DNA of 64,000 nucleotides from Arcobacter sp. FWKO B. GTDB lineage: Bacteria > Campylobacterota > Campylobacteria > Campylobacterales > Arcobacteraceae. The DNA is taken from NCBI RefSeq assembly GCF_014844135.1, contig NZ_CP041403.1, positions 1,302,001 through 1,366,000 of the forward strand, written 5' to 3'. The notes beneath the pieces are model-generated. The model saw only the letters and a list, made by a program, of their open reading frames with translations. It was not told the origin of the DNA and searched no databases. The position numbers were made by a program, and so were the translations under genes. Position 1 is the stretch's first letter. Every line of letters begins with the position of its first letter. Of this stretch, positions 55,651 to 64,000 are shown piece after piece.

Positions 55651-56694
55651 TTATTTCTTAGTTTTAGTTATTATTTTGGCTGTGATATTTTTATAATAAC
55701 CTCTTATTGTCTCATCTTTTAGTACAACTGGAGGTTTGCCACTATCACAATTTTCTCTTATTTCCATACTAAGTGGGATTTCTCCTAGGAAATCTATCCC
55801 ATATTTGACGCTAAGTTCAGCACCTCTACCACTTCCAAAAATATCATATTTTTGTTTTGTATCTGGAGCTATAAAATAACTCATATTTTCTACCAAACCA
55901 AAAATCTTTACTCCTACATCTTTGAACATCATGATAGAACGACTTACATCATCAATAGATGCCATTTGAGGAGTAGTTACTATAACTGCACCACTTAGTT
56001 TGAGCTCTTGAGCCATGGTAAGCTGTACATCACCAGTTCCAGGAGGCATATCAATAACAAGGTAGTCTAATAAACCCCAATCAACATCTTCTAGAAATTG
56101 AATTAGTGCAGATACCGCTACAGAACTCCTCCAAACAAGTGGAGTATCTATACTTGGAGTAGTTAGCCCAACGCTCATTACTTTTACCCCAAAATTTATA
56201 CTTGGTATTATTTTATCTTGATCATTCCATTTTAGTGACTCACCATCAACTCCAAGCATTCTAGGGATATTTGGTCCATAAACATCAGCATCTAATATAC
56301 CTACTTTATATCCATCTTGAGCAAGAGAAACTGCAATATTTGCAGCAACTGTTGATTTCCCAACCCCACCTTTACCACTGCTTACTGCTATTATATTTTT
56401 TGCATATGGGGCACGATTATTTGGATTTTGAGTAGAGCCATAATTCATGGATTTTTTTGGAGCTTCTATTTTATTTATTATATTAATATTCTCAAATTGT
56501 TTTTGTAAATTAGTATTTGTTTTTATATTTTGGCTTAATATCTCAAAAGCTTCCATATTAACAATTTTTAAAGCTATATCAAGTTTATTATTGTTAAAAG
56601 AAATATTATCAATTAGTGATAAATCAACAATATTTTTTTCAAGATTTGGATATTTTATATTTTTTAGAACTTCTATTATTTGATTTTCACTCAT
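55651..56694 (-). CDS. mrp: Mrp/ApbC-type iron-sulfur cluster carrier ATPase
   Basis: This 347-residue P-loop ATPase of the Mrp/NBP35 family carries and delivers iron-sulfur clusters. An N-terminal MIP18-like domain (residues 1-90) precedes the deviant Walker A SSGKGGVGKSTVAANIA (about 104-120). DADVYGPNIPRMLG, VIDMPPGTGDVQLT and a C-terminal LGEIPL block follow. The family's usual CxxC near the C-terminus is not evident. The ATG overlaps the stop of the preceding small gene by 8 bp, and a GAGGAAAC ribosome site is present. Confidence 0.92.
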   Translation of the reverse strand: MSENQIIEVLKNIKYPNLEKNIVDLSLIDNISFNNNKLDIALKIVNMEAFEILSQNIKTNTNLQKQFENINIINKIEAPKKSMNYGSTQNPNNRAPYAKNIIAVSSGKGGVGKSTVAANIAVSLAQDGYKVGILDADVYGPNIPRMLGVDGESLKWNDQDKIIPSINFGVKVMSVGLTTPSIDTPLVWRSSVAVSALIQFLEDVDWGLLDYLVIDMPPGTGDVQLTMAQELKLSGAVIVTTPQMASIDDVSRSIMMFKDVGVKIFGLVENMSYFIAPDTKQKYDIFGSGRGAELSVKYGIDFLGEIPLSMEIRENCDSGKPPVVLKDETIRGYYKNITAKIITKTKK

Positions 56695-57031
56695 ATATGT
56701 TTCCTCTTTTATTTTGTGCTAAAAGTCTTATCATAGTATTTGCTCTATTGACCCAATTAGAGGATACCTCTGCAATACTAGGATATAAATTTGTTAGTTT
56801 TTTATATTCACTTATTCTTTGTTGTAGTAGGGAAATAAGCAAATCATACAGGATTTGTTCTTTTTTTTGTTCTGTAGCTAGTGTCATAAGATTTTTTAAA
56901 ATAAGCTCCCTACTTTTTGCAGGAAATTCGATATCAAGTTTTTGTGCAATATCTAATAAATCCTTATTTGTAATATATACACCACTAAAAAAAAGGGTAA
57001 GTAGCTGTGTAATCATATGTTGTTGATTCAT
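56687..57031 (-). CDS. unknown helical protein upstream of mrp
   Basis: I do not recognise this protein of about 114 residues. It is all-helical by appearance (NQQHMITQLLTLFFSGVYIT, then ILKNLMTLATEQKKEQILYD), with no membrane segment of clear length and no cysteines in metal patterns. The ATG at 57031 has AAAGGAG upstream; the GTG at 57037 overlaps that site. It overlaps both its neighbours, by 4 bp with the repeat-protein gene and by 8 bp with mrp, so the three are translated as a unit. Confidence 0.65.
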   Translation of the reverse strand: MNQQHMITQLLTLFFSGVYITNKDLLDIAQKLDIEFPAKSRELILKNLMTLATEQKKEQILYDLLISLLQQRISEYKKLTNLYPSIAEVSSNWVNRANTMIRLLAQNKRGNIYE

Positions 57032-57597
57032 GCACACTCCTTTTGTAATCTTTTTGTTGATGCAATAGAAACATCCTTTTGTGTATCAAGTGATAGTTTT
57101 TCTAAAATCTCTTTAGATGTTGAAGGATTCTCTGCAACTCGTAATCTTACCATTTTATCACTGTCATCAGCCAAAAGATTGAGATATTTTTGTGGTGTAT
57201 TTGGATTTCCACTTAATCCATCTCTAACAATTTTTTCATCACTAAAAAATTTTGGTAATATATTTGTCGGAGTATTTGGATTGGTAGCTACAAGGGCTCT
57301 TACTAGGTTTATTTTATCATTTGATAGAAATTCAAGTATATCAATAGGTGTATGTGGATTTTTTGCTACAGCCCATCTTGCTTCCATAGAATTTGATTTG
57401 GCTAATAGACATAAAAGTTCTGTCATAGTTTCACTTTTGCCAAGTTCTTTATCATATACCGATGTTCTCATACTAAGATTCATAGCAACTTTTGATTCTA
57501 TAATGCTATCACCTATAAAATGGTTATAAATTTCTTTTACTTTTAATATATCAAGTGTTTTATCAGATAATTCATCTAATGCTTTTTCAAAGTCCAT
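57028..57597 (-). CDS. LRV-type helical repeat protein
   Basis: This 189-residue protein contains about four repeats of 24-25 residues with the pattern AxNPxTPxxIL: ARWAVAKNPHTPIDILEFLS, VRALVATNPNTPTNILPKF, VRDGLSGNPNTPQKYLNLL and VRLRVAENPSTSKEILEKL. These match the variant leucine-rich (LRV) repeats. The classic LRV protein of Azotobacter carries an iron-sulfur cluster on an N-terminal cysteine domain, which is absent here. Repeat proteins of this kind bind other proteins. It heads a coupled unit with mrp, suggesting a partner or adaptor in cluster delivery. Confidence 0.7.
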   Translation of the reverse strand: MDFEKALDELSDKTLDILKVKEIYNHFIGDSIIESKVAMNLSMRTSVYDKELGKSETMTELLCLLAKSNSMEARWAVAKNPHTPIDILEFLSNDKINLVRALVATNPNTPTNILPKFFSDEKIVRDGLSGNPNTPQKYLNLLADDSDKMVRLRVAENPSTSKEILEKLSLDTQKDVSIASTKRLQKECA

Positions 57598-57925
57598 AAT
57601 AATCCTTTATAATTTTTTGCTAATCTTACCAAAAGTTTATTAAAAAGAGTTTAAAAATAATTATAATATAAACTTATGAATGATGAGCATTATAAATATA
57701 TGAAATATCAATTATTAGTTTTTGTAATAAGTCTTCAAAAGCACTTAATTACCGCTTATAATTAATATAAGTCAGATTATTTAGATTAGTTTTTCTTATG
57801 AAAAAGATAATATAAAAAGAGTAAGTTTTTATTAGAATTTTAGTATTAAATACATATAATACACACGATTTCTTTTCTTTATAAAATCTTTAAAGTAGGA
57901 AAAGTAAAATTTCAAGGAGGTAGTT
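57598..57925. other. 328-bp intergenic region between mrp unit and rhodanese gene
   Basis: This divergent gap should hold promoters for both sides. A small inverted repeat, CTTATA-ATTAA-TATAAG, lies at 57755-57771. The right end has a very strong AAGGAGG ribosome site for the rhodanese gene. A 29-codon frame at 57676-57765 (MNDEHYKYMKY...) has no ribosome site and is probably chance. No RNA gene is recognised. Confidence 0.5.
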
Positions 57926-59050
57926 ATGAGTAAACTGTTTAAAGTTGCAGTTGCTTTAGTAGTAGGTTTTTCATCTATTATGTTTGCAGACGATACTTAT
58001 AGTAATAAGTGGTACACAGATAGAATGAAACAATATCTTATTAGTGGCGAAGAGGCTATAAAACTAATAGGTAAAAAAAATGTTGTTTTTGTAAGTGGAG
58101 ACAGTTACGATACATATGAATTAGTTGGGCACATCAATGGAAGTGCTTTAATGTATGCACATGGATTACACCAAACAGATATTGCTGGTAATATGGGTTG
58201 TCCTCCACTTTTAATGTGTATAGATGATGCTGAGAAGAAAATAGCAAGTAAGGGTATTAGTAATGATACACTAGTAATTGCTTATGACGACTTCAAAGGT
58301 CCAAACGCTACTGGAGTATGGCTATTTTTCAAACATTATGGTCATGAAAATGTAAAAATATTAAATGGCGGTATGGCTGCTATTATGGCACTTGATAAAA
58401 ATCAAATTCAATACAATAAATATAGAGATGAAGTAAGAAACTTTAGTAGAGCAGTAAGAGATGCTCAAAAAGATGGAGATACAAAAAAAGCTGATTCTTT
58501 AAATAAAAAGATTGCTGAACTTACAAAACTTATGGAAGAACTTGAACCTAAACTAATAGTTCAAAAAGGTAAAAAAGAGCCTAAACATCCACAAGGAAAC
58601 TACAAAATCGATGAATCAAAAATAAGATGGGATTTAATAGCTTCAAAAGAGGATGTACTAAAAGCTGTTGAAGATATCAGAGCTAATGGTAGAGAAAATT
58701 CTAAATATGTAATTATAGATTCAAGAAGAATGGGTGAAGTTATGGGTGAAATTACACTAGATAATGTTGCTCGTGGTGGACATATTCCAGGTTCTACTAT
58801 AGTTGAGTGGACGCATATTTCTGATGCTGATAGAAAACTCTCATTCAAAGATTTAAAAGAGATGCAAAGAGTTTTTGATAAATATGGAATTACAAAAGAT
58901 AAAGTTATATATCCATACTGTCATGTTGGTGCAGGAAGAAGTACGGAGTTTCAAATTGCTCTTAAGCTTTTGGGTTATGAAAATGTAAAAACATATACAG
59001 GTAGCTGGAATGAATGGGGTAATGATCAAGATTTACCTATTAGTAGATAA
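57926..59050 (+). CDS. exported tandem rhodanese (sulfurtransferase)
   Basis: This 374-residue protein has a signal peptide (KVAVALVVGFSSIMFA, cleavage near residue 21) and two rhodanese domains. The first (about 30-160) lacks a catalytic cysteine: its active-site region reads AYDDFKGPNATG. The second (about 238-374) has C332 in YPYCHVGAGRST and the CH2A-like VIIDSRRMGE. A lysine-rich coiled insertion (about 170-215) separates them. It should be periplasmic, moving sulfane sulfur between thiosulfate, cyanide or a thiol carrier. It lies 16 bp before the molybdoenzyme alpha subunit, which suggests one operon and a sulfur-related substrate. Confidence 0.9.
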   Translation: MSKLFKVAVALVVGFSSIMFADDTYSNKWYTDRMKQYLISGEEAIKLIGKKNVVFVSGDSYDTYELVGHINGSALMYAHGLHQTDIAGNMGCPPLLMCIDDAEKKIASKGISNDTLVIAYDDFKGPNATGVWLFFKHYGHENVKILNGGMAAIMALDKNQIQYNKYRDEVRNFSRAVRDAQKDGDTKKADSLNKKIAELTKLMEELEPKLIVQKGKKEPKHPQGNYKIDESKIRWDLIASKEDVLKAVEDIRANGRENSKYVIIDSRRMGEVMGEITLDNVARGGHIPGSTIVEWTHISDADRKLSFKDLKEMQRVFDKYGITKDKVIYPYCHVGAGRSTEFQIALKLLGYENVKTYTGSWNEWGNDQDLPISR

Positions 59051-59066
59051 AAGTTAGGAGTAGGAA

Positions 59067-62000
59067 ATGACAAGACCAATGAATAGTACGCTTTTTGAAA
59101 ACAAAATAGCAAATGATAACTCTACTACAACTGATGTAACAGTGGTAACTGGTGAGAGTAATATTCAAAGTGAGCAAAGAAGAAACTTCTTAAAAGTTTC
59201 TGGTGCAACTGCAGCTATGCTTGCTGGAAGTAGCCACCTTTTCGCAAAAACTGAAGTAATGGATATCACAAATGGTAAACATAACTATCCAAATGCAACA
59301 TATACAGAAAATATGTATAGAAATGAGTTTGGTTTTACTTATGGTAAAAAAGATGAGCATGGGTTTGCATATCACTGTGTAAACTGTCAAGGTAACTGTG
59401 CTTGGGAAGTATGGTCACATAATGGTGTAATCACAAGAGAAAACCAAAGTGCAAGATATCCAAGAATCAATGCAAAAATACCTGATTTTAATCCAAGAGG
59501 ATGTAATAAAGGTGTTCAACACTCTCAAATTATGTATGAAAAAGATAGAATCCTTTATCCAATGGAAAGAGTTGGCAAAAGAGGTGAGGGTAAATGGAAA
59601 AGAATTAGTTGGGATGATGCTGCTACAAAAGTAGCTCAACAAATTTTTGATGTAATGACTGACCCAAAAAGAGGACCTTCAAAACTTCTTGTTCAAGCTG
59701 GAACTGGACTTTTAACAGAGGGAAGAAGAGGAGCACCACTTAGATTTGGTACTCAACTTGGTGCTACAAGAATTTATCCTGCATCATATCTTGGAGATAT
59801 GTTTAGTGGTGCTGCTATAGCATTTGGTGAGGGTAATGTTGGGTGTACATATGACTTTTTATATAATGTAGATGTTGCAGTTTTCTGGGGAGCAAATCCA
59901 TCAGTATCAAGAATTCCTGATGCACACTTTGTATGGGAAGGGAAATACAACGGTGCAAAAGTAATCGTTATTACACCTGAGTTTAACGCTAGTGCAAAAA
60001 GTGCAGATTTATGGTTACCAATCAAGCCAGGAACTGACAATATCTTAGCAATGGCAGTAATGAATGAGATCTTAAAAAATAAATACTACAAACCAGAATT
60101 TATCAAAACTTATACAGATTTACCAATGCTTGTAAAAGTTGATGATAAAAAACTTTTAAGAGCAAGTGATTTTGAATATGATGCAGCAGCAGCTTATTCT
60201 GCAGCACATAAGATAGATCCAAAAGCTGAAGAAAGATTGTATTGCTGGAATACAAATACAAACTCGATTGCTGAAATGCCAGGATGTCATGGTAGCAAAG
60301 ATCAAACTCTAAAAATCAAAGATTTCAATATAAATCCTGCATTAGAGGGTGAGTGGGAGATAGATGTAAGAGGCAAAAAAGTAAAAGTTACTACTGTATT
60401 TGAATTATTAAAGAAAAATGCTGAGCCTTATACTGCTGAGTATGCTGCAAAAGAGTGTTTTACAAATATTGCACCATCAGTAATTAAACAACTTGCTTAC
60501 GATATGTCAGTACCAAAAGTTGTTGAAACTACAACTGGATTTAGTTTAAATAAATATTTTAATGGTGTATTAACACTATGGAATATCTGTTCAATTGCAG
60601 GGCTTACTGGTAAAATGGGACCATACGGTGGTATCAATACTGAGGGTGAATGGACACTAAACGGTCTTGGAGGACTAAGTGCATTTAGTGGTAAATATAA
60701 CCCAAGATTTGGTTCTGGATTTGTTGGTGAGTTTGTTATGGGTGATGGACTTGCAACTGTTGAAGAATATTTCTCAAATGAAGATGTTGTAAGAGCACAC
60801 CAAAGTAATGGAAATAAATCAGGAATTGATAAAGCAGAATATATCAAAATAATTAAAGCAATGCTTGAAAAAGGTGATATGAGTGATGGTGAAAAAGGAA
60901 CTGGACATAAACACTGGGATCCTGAAGTAGCAGTACTTATTGCTGATAGTAGATTTAGAAGAAATAAAGGTAGCAAGTATAGAGAAGCGTTCCTTAGAAA
61001 AATGAAACATCTAACAATAGTTGATTTCAAAATGAGTGAAGCTGCTGTTTATGCTGATATTTTACTTCCAGCAAAATCACACTATGAGGTATGGGATATA
61101 AGAACATCTCCAGGATACCATAGATATACGAACCTTGCTCAACCAGTAGCAAATATTAAGCCTGTTGGTGAGTCAATGGATGAGTGGAGTATGTTTACTC
61201 TAATATCTGAGAAACTTGAACAAATAGCAAATCTTCCAGAAAATGCTGATAAACAAGCACTTGATGATAAAAGATATGCTAGAGATGGTTTCCATGATCT
61301 TAAAAACTTCCACAAAGAGTTTACAAATACAGACTCTGAATCAGAAGCTGCTATGGAGCCATATTTAGGAACTGATAAGCAAGCTGTTGAAGCTGCACTT
61401 CAAGTTTGTGAGCAGTATGAGCCACATACTATAGAAAAGATGTATAAACAAGGTGGTTTCTTACAAATTAATTCAAAAGGTGCAACATCATCACCTTTAT
61501 ATACTGATATTCCATATAATACTATGGAAAATCATATGTTTAAATTTGAGCCTTTCCACACTATGAGTGGTAGACAAACTTTTTATGTGGATCATGATAT
61601 GTTTATCAGACTTGGGGCAAATACAAACACAGCTATGAAAGGTATTAGACCAGAAACTAATGCATATCCGTTTAATTTCTTAACACCACATGCAAGATGG
61701 TCAATTCATAGTAACTATAAAACAAGTAGAACACTACAAAGACTTCAAAGAGGTAAACCTTATATCGCAATAAATAGAAAAATTGCAGAGATAAAAGGGA
61801 TCAAAGATGGTGATGAGATCAGAGTATATAATACACTAGGTGAGTTTTATGCTATGGCAAAAGTTAGTTCATCAGCACCTATGGATTCATTGGTTATGGA
61901 GCACGGATGGGAACCATATCAATATAGAAATCTAAAAGGACACAATGAAGTTGTACCAACAGCATTAAATCTACTAGAGATGAGTGATGGTTGGGGTCAT

Positions 62001-62078
62001 CTAAAAAGTGGAGCACTTTGGGACGGTAACCAGTATGCATATGATGGTGCAGTAAACTTTGAAAAAGCAAGAAAGTAA
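59067..62078 (+). CDS. type II DMSO-reductase-family molybdoenzyme, alpha subunit
   Basis: This 1003-residue catalytic subunit binds a molybdopterin cofactor. A twin-arginine motif RRNFLK (38-43) and hydrophobic stretch show Tat export. The FS0 cluster ligands are H103, C107, C111 and C146 (HCVNCQGNCAW, RGCNKG). The His-first pattern marks the type II clade (NarG, selenate, chlorate/perchlorate, ethylbenzene and dimethylsulfide enzymes). D244 in SYLGDMFSG is the likely molybdenum ligand. VDVAVFWGANPSVSRIPDAHF and MDEWSMFTLISEKLE are family blocks. Substrate cannot be read; the upstream rhodanese hints at sulfur chemistry. A GTTAGGAGTAGG ribosome site precedes it. Confidence 0.92.
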   Translation: MTRPMNSTLFENKIANDNSTTTDVTVVTGESNIQSEQRRNFLKVSGATAAMLAGSSHLFAKTEVMDITNGKHNYPNATYTENMYRNEFGFTYGKKDEHGFAYHCVNCQGNCAWEVWSHNGVITRENQSARYPRINAKIPDFNPRGCNKGVQHSQIMYEKDRILYPMERVGKRGEGKWKRISWDDAATKVAQQIFDVMTDPKRGPSKLLVQAGTGLLTEGRRGAPLRFGTQLGATRIYPASYLGDMFSGAAIAFGEGNVGCTYDFLYNVDVAVFWGANPSVSRIPDAHFVWEGKYNGAKVIVITPEFNASAKSADLWLPIKPGTDNILAMAVMNEILKNKYYKPEFIKTYTDLPMLVKVDDKKLLRASDFEYDAAAAYSAAHKIDPKAEERLYCWNTNTNSIAEMPGCHGSKDQTLKIKDFNINPALEGEWEIDVRGKKVKVTTVFELLKKNAEPYTAEYAAKECFTNIAPSVIKQLAYDMSVPKVVETTTGFSLNKYFNGVLTLWNICSIAGLTGKMGPYGGINTEGEWTLNGLGGLSAFSGKYNPRFGSGFVGEFVMGDGLATVEEYFSNEDVVRAHQSNGNKSGIDKAEYIKIIKAMLEKGDMSDGEKGTGHKHWDPEVAVLIADSRFRRNKGSKYREAFLRKMKHLTIVDFKMSEAAVYADILLPAKSHYEVWDIRTSPGYHRYTNLAQPVANIKPVGESMDEWSMFTLISEKLEQIANLPENADKQALDDKRYARDGFHDLKNFHKEFTNTDSESEAAMEPYLGTDKQAVEAALQVCEQYEPHTIEKMYKQGGFLQINSKGATSSPLYTDIPYNTMENHMFKFEPFHTMSGRQTFYVDHDMFIRLGANTNTAMKGIRPETNAYPFNFLTPHARWSIHSNYKTSRTLQRLQRGKPYIAINRKIAEIKGIKDGDEIRVYNTLGEFYAMAKVSSSAPMDSLVMEHGWEPYQYRNLKGHNEVVPTALNLLEMSDGWGHLKSGALWDGNQYAYDGAVNFEKARK

Positions 62079-62094
62079 GGGGAGGAAATAACGA

Positions 62095-63180
62095 ATGTCA
62101 AAAAGACAATTAGCAATGGTTATGGACCTAAATAAGTGTATTGGATGTCAAACTTGTACAGTTGCATGTAAGACACAATGGACTAATAGAAATGGTCGTG
62201 AATATATGTATTGGAATAATGTTGAAACATATCCTGGAACTGGATATCCAAAAAACTGGATGGAACTAGGCGGTGGTTTTGATGCTGCTGGAGATTTACA
62301 AGATGGTATTATTCCAAATATAGAAGCAGATTATGGTGTGCCTTGGGATTATAATTTTGATGCATTAGCAGATGGGAAACAACTTACTCCTAATGTTGAG
62401 CCTACATGGGGACCAAACTGGGACGAAGATGAAGGTGCTGGAGATTTTCCTAATGATAACTACTTTTTCTATATCCCAAGAATTTGTAACCACTGTACAA
62501 ATCCAGGATGTTTAAGTTCTTGCCCAAGAGATGCAATATTCAAAAGAGATATAGATGGTGTTGTACTTGTTGACCTTGACAGATGTCAAGGCTATAGATA
62601 CTGTATAGCTGGGTGTCCATATAAAAAAGTATATTTTAACCCAAAACTTTCTAAAACAGAAAAATGTATATTCTGTTTCCCAAGAATAGAGCAAGGACTA
62701 CCACCAGCATGTGCACAACAATGTGTTGGAAGAATTAGATTTGTAGGTTTCTTAGATGATGTAAATTCTCAAGTTCACCAACTTGTACATAAATACAAAG
62801 TTGCATTACCTCTAAGAGCAGATCGAGGGACTAGTCCAAATGTATACTATATTCCACCAACTGAAGCACCACCAAAGTTTGATGCTGAGGGTAATGTAAT
62901 AGAAGGAAGCAACAGAATTCCAACTGAAGAACTTGAAAAACTTTTTGGTAGTGAAGTAAATGGAGCAATTAAAACTCTAAAATCTGAGATGGCAAAAAGA
63001 AAAGAAACAGGTAAAAGTGAATTAATGGATTTATTAATCGCATATTCACATTCTGAGATGTTTAGACTTGATAATAACTATTACAAAAAAGAAGGAACTA
63101 ATAAACTAGCTCCTGTAGATAATAGATATTTAAGTGGTAAACACACTCAAAGAATTTCAAGATTTTCAAGGGGTAACTAA
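62095..63180 (+). CDS. type II molybdoenzyme iron-sulfur beta subunit
   Basis: This 361-residue electron-transfer subunit carries four cysteine sets: CIGCQTCTVACKTQW (near residue 16), CNHCTNPGCLSSCP (near 132), CQGYRYCIAGCPYKK (near 165) and CIFCFPRIEQGLPPACAQQC (near 193). In the third set a tyrosine stands where a fourth cysteine would bind (CxxYxxC). This matches the CxxWxxC of NarH-type subunits and predicts a 3Fe-4S cluster. It has no signal peptide, so it is expected to ride out with the Tat-exported alpha subunit. The gene follows alpha after 16 bp, with a GGGGAGG ribosome site. Confidence 0.93.
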   Translation: MSKRQLAMVMDLNKCIGCQTCTVACKTQWTNRNGREYMYWNNVETYPGTGYPKNWMELGGGFDAAGDLQDGIIPNIEADYGVPWDYNFDALADGKQLTPNVEPTWGPNWDEDEGAGDFPNDNYFFYIPRICNHCTNPGCLSSCPRDAIFKRDIDGVVLVDLDRCQGYRYCIAGCPYKKVYFNPKLSKTEKCIFCFPRIEQGLPPACAQQCVGRIRFVGFLDDVNSQVHQLVHKYKVALPLRADRGTSPNVYYIPPTEAPPKFDAEGNVIEGSNRIPTEELEKLFGSEVNGAIKTLKSEMAKRKETGKSELMDLLIAYSHSEMFRLDNNYYKKEGTNKLAPVDNRYLSGKHTQRISRFSRGN

Positions 63181-64000
63181 TGATGCAAAATAGTACAAAT
63201 TCTGTTAAAAAACTTGTAATGAGTTCATTAACTGCAGGTGCAATATGTGCTACAAGTGCTTTTGCATCACCAGTTATAACTGCTTACAAAGTTGATGGTG
63301 ATATTAAAAATATTGGTGTTGAATCAAGTTTTTGGAGAAAAGCAAAAGAGACTGAAATAATAGCTTATCCACAAACTACTATTCATCTTAATGATAAAAA
63401 AGCAAATGAGTTAAATGATGGTAATAAAGCTAAAAAAATCAAAGTAAAAGCTTTAACTGATGGTCAAAATATAGCTTTTAAAATGGAGTGGGCTGATAAA
63501 ACAGAATCAATCCAATCTGGAAATGCTATAAAAAATACTGAATTTGCTGATGGTTTTGCTGTTCAATTTGCTGCAAAATATGATGATCCTTTAAAATTAC
63601 CATATATTGGAATGGGTAGTGAAGGAAGACCAGTAATGGTTTATCTACAAAAAGCAGTTGCAAAACTATTTGAACCAAACGGAAATGGTGATGTTGCAAA
63701 GCAAGTAAATCGTGCTAATTCACCTTATTTTCAAAAAGACTTAGAAAGATTTGATATAGATGTTGCTCATCTTGCAAGAAAAAGCTACCAAAAAGGATTT
63801 GTTGCTGAAGGTTTTGGTTCTATGACAGAAATCAAAGATAAAAGCAGTGAGTTTTTGATGGATATGAAATACAAAAAGAAAATCTTTGGAGCTAGTGGTT
63901 GGGAAGGGAGTGTTGTAAGACCTCTTAATGATAACTATGTAAAAATCTATAATGACCCAATTCCTGTAGCATTTGCTGTATGGGATGGTGATAAAATGCA
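63180..64000 (+). CDS. ethylbenzene-dehydrogenase-like haem gamma subunit (5' part)
   Basis: The frame starts at ATGATG, overlapping the beta-subunit stop by 1 bp (ATG at 63183 also possible, AGGGG upstream), and runs off the right edge with about 273 codons visible. A Sec signal peptide is present (KKLVMSSLTAGAICATSAFA). The mature part is beta-rich, with KVKALTDGQNIAFKMEWAD and DGFAVQFAAKYDD, as in the EbdC/DdhC/SerC haem b subunits. In EbdC haem is held by Met and Lys; YIGMGSEGRPV could supply the Met. It completes the alpha-beta-gamma type II molybdoenzyme and would pass electrons to a periplasmic cytochrome. Confidence 0.85.
   Translation, partial: MMQNSTNSVKKLVMSSLTAGAICATSAFASPVITAYKVDGDIKNIGVESSFWRKAKETEIIAYPQTTIHLNDKKANELNDGNKAKKIKVKALTDGQNIAFKMEWADKTESIQSGNAIKNTEFADGFAVQFAAKYDDPLKLPYIGMGSEGRPVMVYLQKAVAKLFEPNGNGDVAKQVNRANSPYFQKDLERFDIDVAHLARKSYQKGFVAEGFGSMTEIKDKSSEFLMDMKYKKKIFGASGWEGSVVRPLNDNYVKIYNDPIPVAFAVWDGDKM

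Noticed and set aside
57017-57529. 170-codon open frame on the plus strand
   Set aside because: It is the complement of the LRV-repeat gene. Its periodic composition mirrors those repeats and there is no ribosome site.
57676-57765. 29-codon frame MNDEHYKYMKY... in the gap before the rhodanese gene
   Set aside because: There is no ribosome site and no recognisable product; it is likely chance in AT-rich DNA.
60497-61030. 177-codon open frame on the minus strand
   Set aside because: It lies wholly inside the molybdoenzyme alpha gene, has biased Ser/Pro composition typical of antisense frames, and matches no family.
59067-62078. Naming the molybdoenzyme as nitrate, perchlorate or selenate reductase
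   Set aside because: Motifs place it in the type II clade only. No diagnostic partner, such as chlorite dismutase or a NarI-type membrane subunit, is in the window.

Overview
The window is AT-rich, densely coded DNA from a bacterium of the Campylobacterota (Epsilonproteobacteria), most like the Arcobacter/Sulfurimonas side of the phylum. The assignment rests on gene content. There is a fused ispDF next to an HP1021-type orphan response regulator and pgpA, a hisZ-purA-DUF507-carA run, an mrp gene of the ApbC type, ccoG, and flagellar genes scattered into operons with single-domain accessory proteins. No rRNA, tRNA, CRISPR array or insertion sequence was recognised.

Layout. 1-4562: the end of a carbon-phosphorus lyase operon (phnL, phnM, a hexapeptide acetyltransferase, phnN, an MFS transporter, phnP). 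4661-6134: an LpxH-like phosphoesterase and a patatin-like lipase. 6144-14306: a phosphate block, with a DUF155/RMD1 gene divergent from pstSCAB-phoU and a PhoB/PhoR-like two-component pair. 14445-15715: a solo C5 DNA methyltransferase preceded by a possibly frameshifted small ORF. 15841-20827: an aminotransferase, then hisZ, purA, DUF507 and carA. 20904-26944: an accessory region holding a three-gene operon (AAA_13/RloC-like ATPase, unknown coiled-coil protein, KilA-N protein), dgkA, and a HigA-like/AbiEii-like toxin-antitoxin pair whose toxin gene is out of frame at a run of seven G. 27089-33281: an rRNA methyltransferase, ispDF, the HP1021-like regulator, pgpA, a SulP transporter and a universal stress protein. 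33300-44010: two divergent flagellar operons (flgI-fliM-DUF3365, and an acidic protein with fliQ, FliJ-like, motE, fliL, flgH, flgK, fliD, fliS, FliT-like). 44076-52377: a TDT transporter, ccoG, pyrC, a sensor kinase, amt-glnB and a degenerate NtrC-like regulator. 52374-57597: a bifunctional ornithine-lipid synthase (OlsF type), a B12-binding radical SAM protein, mrp and two small coupled genes. 57926-64000: an exported tandem rhodanese followed by a type II DMSO-reductase-family molybdoenzyme (alpha, beta, start of a haem gamma subunit).

The theme that ties much of the window together is phosphate. By eye I find one promoter architecture, TGTAAC-N5-TGTAAC, then exactly 10 bp, then a -10 hexamer. 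It occurs in front of pstS, in the opposite direction in front of the DUF155 gene, and in weaker form in front of the ornithine-lipid synthase, a gene whose known role is replacing phospholipids in phosphate starvation. The PhoB-like regulator encoded at 12265-12933 is the obvious candidate to bind these sites. The C-P lyase operon would supply phosphate from phosphonates.

The accessory region between carA and the rRNA methyltransferase holds the most novel material: a putative anti-phage operon, and a toxin-antitoxin pair with a 20-bp inverted-repeat operator and a possible phase-variable toxin.
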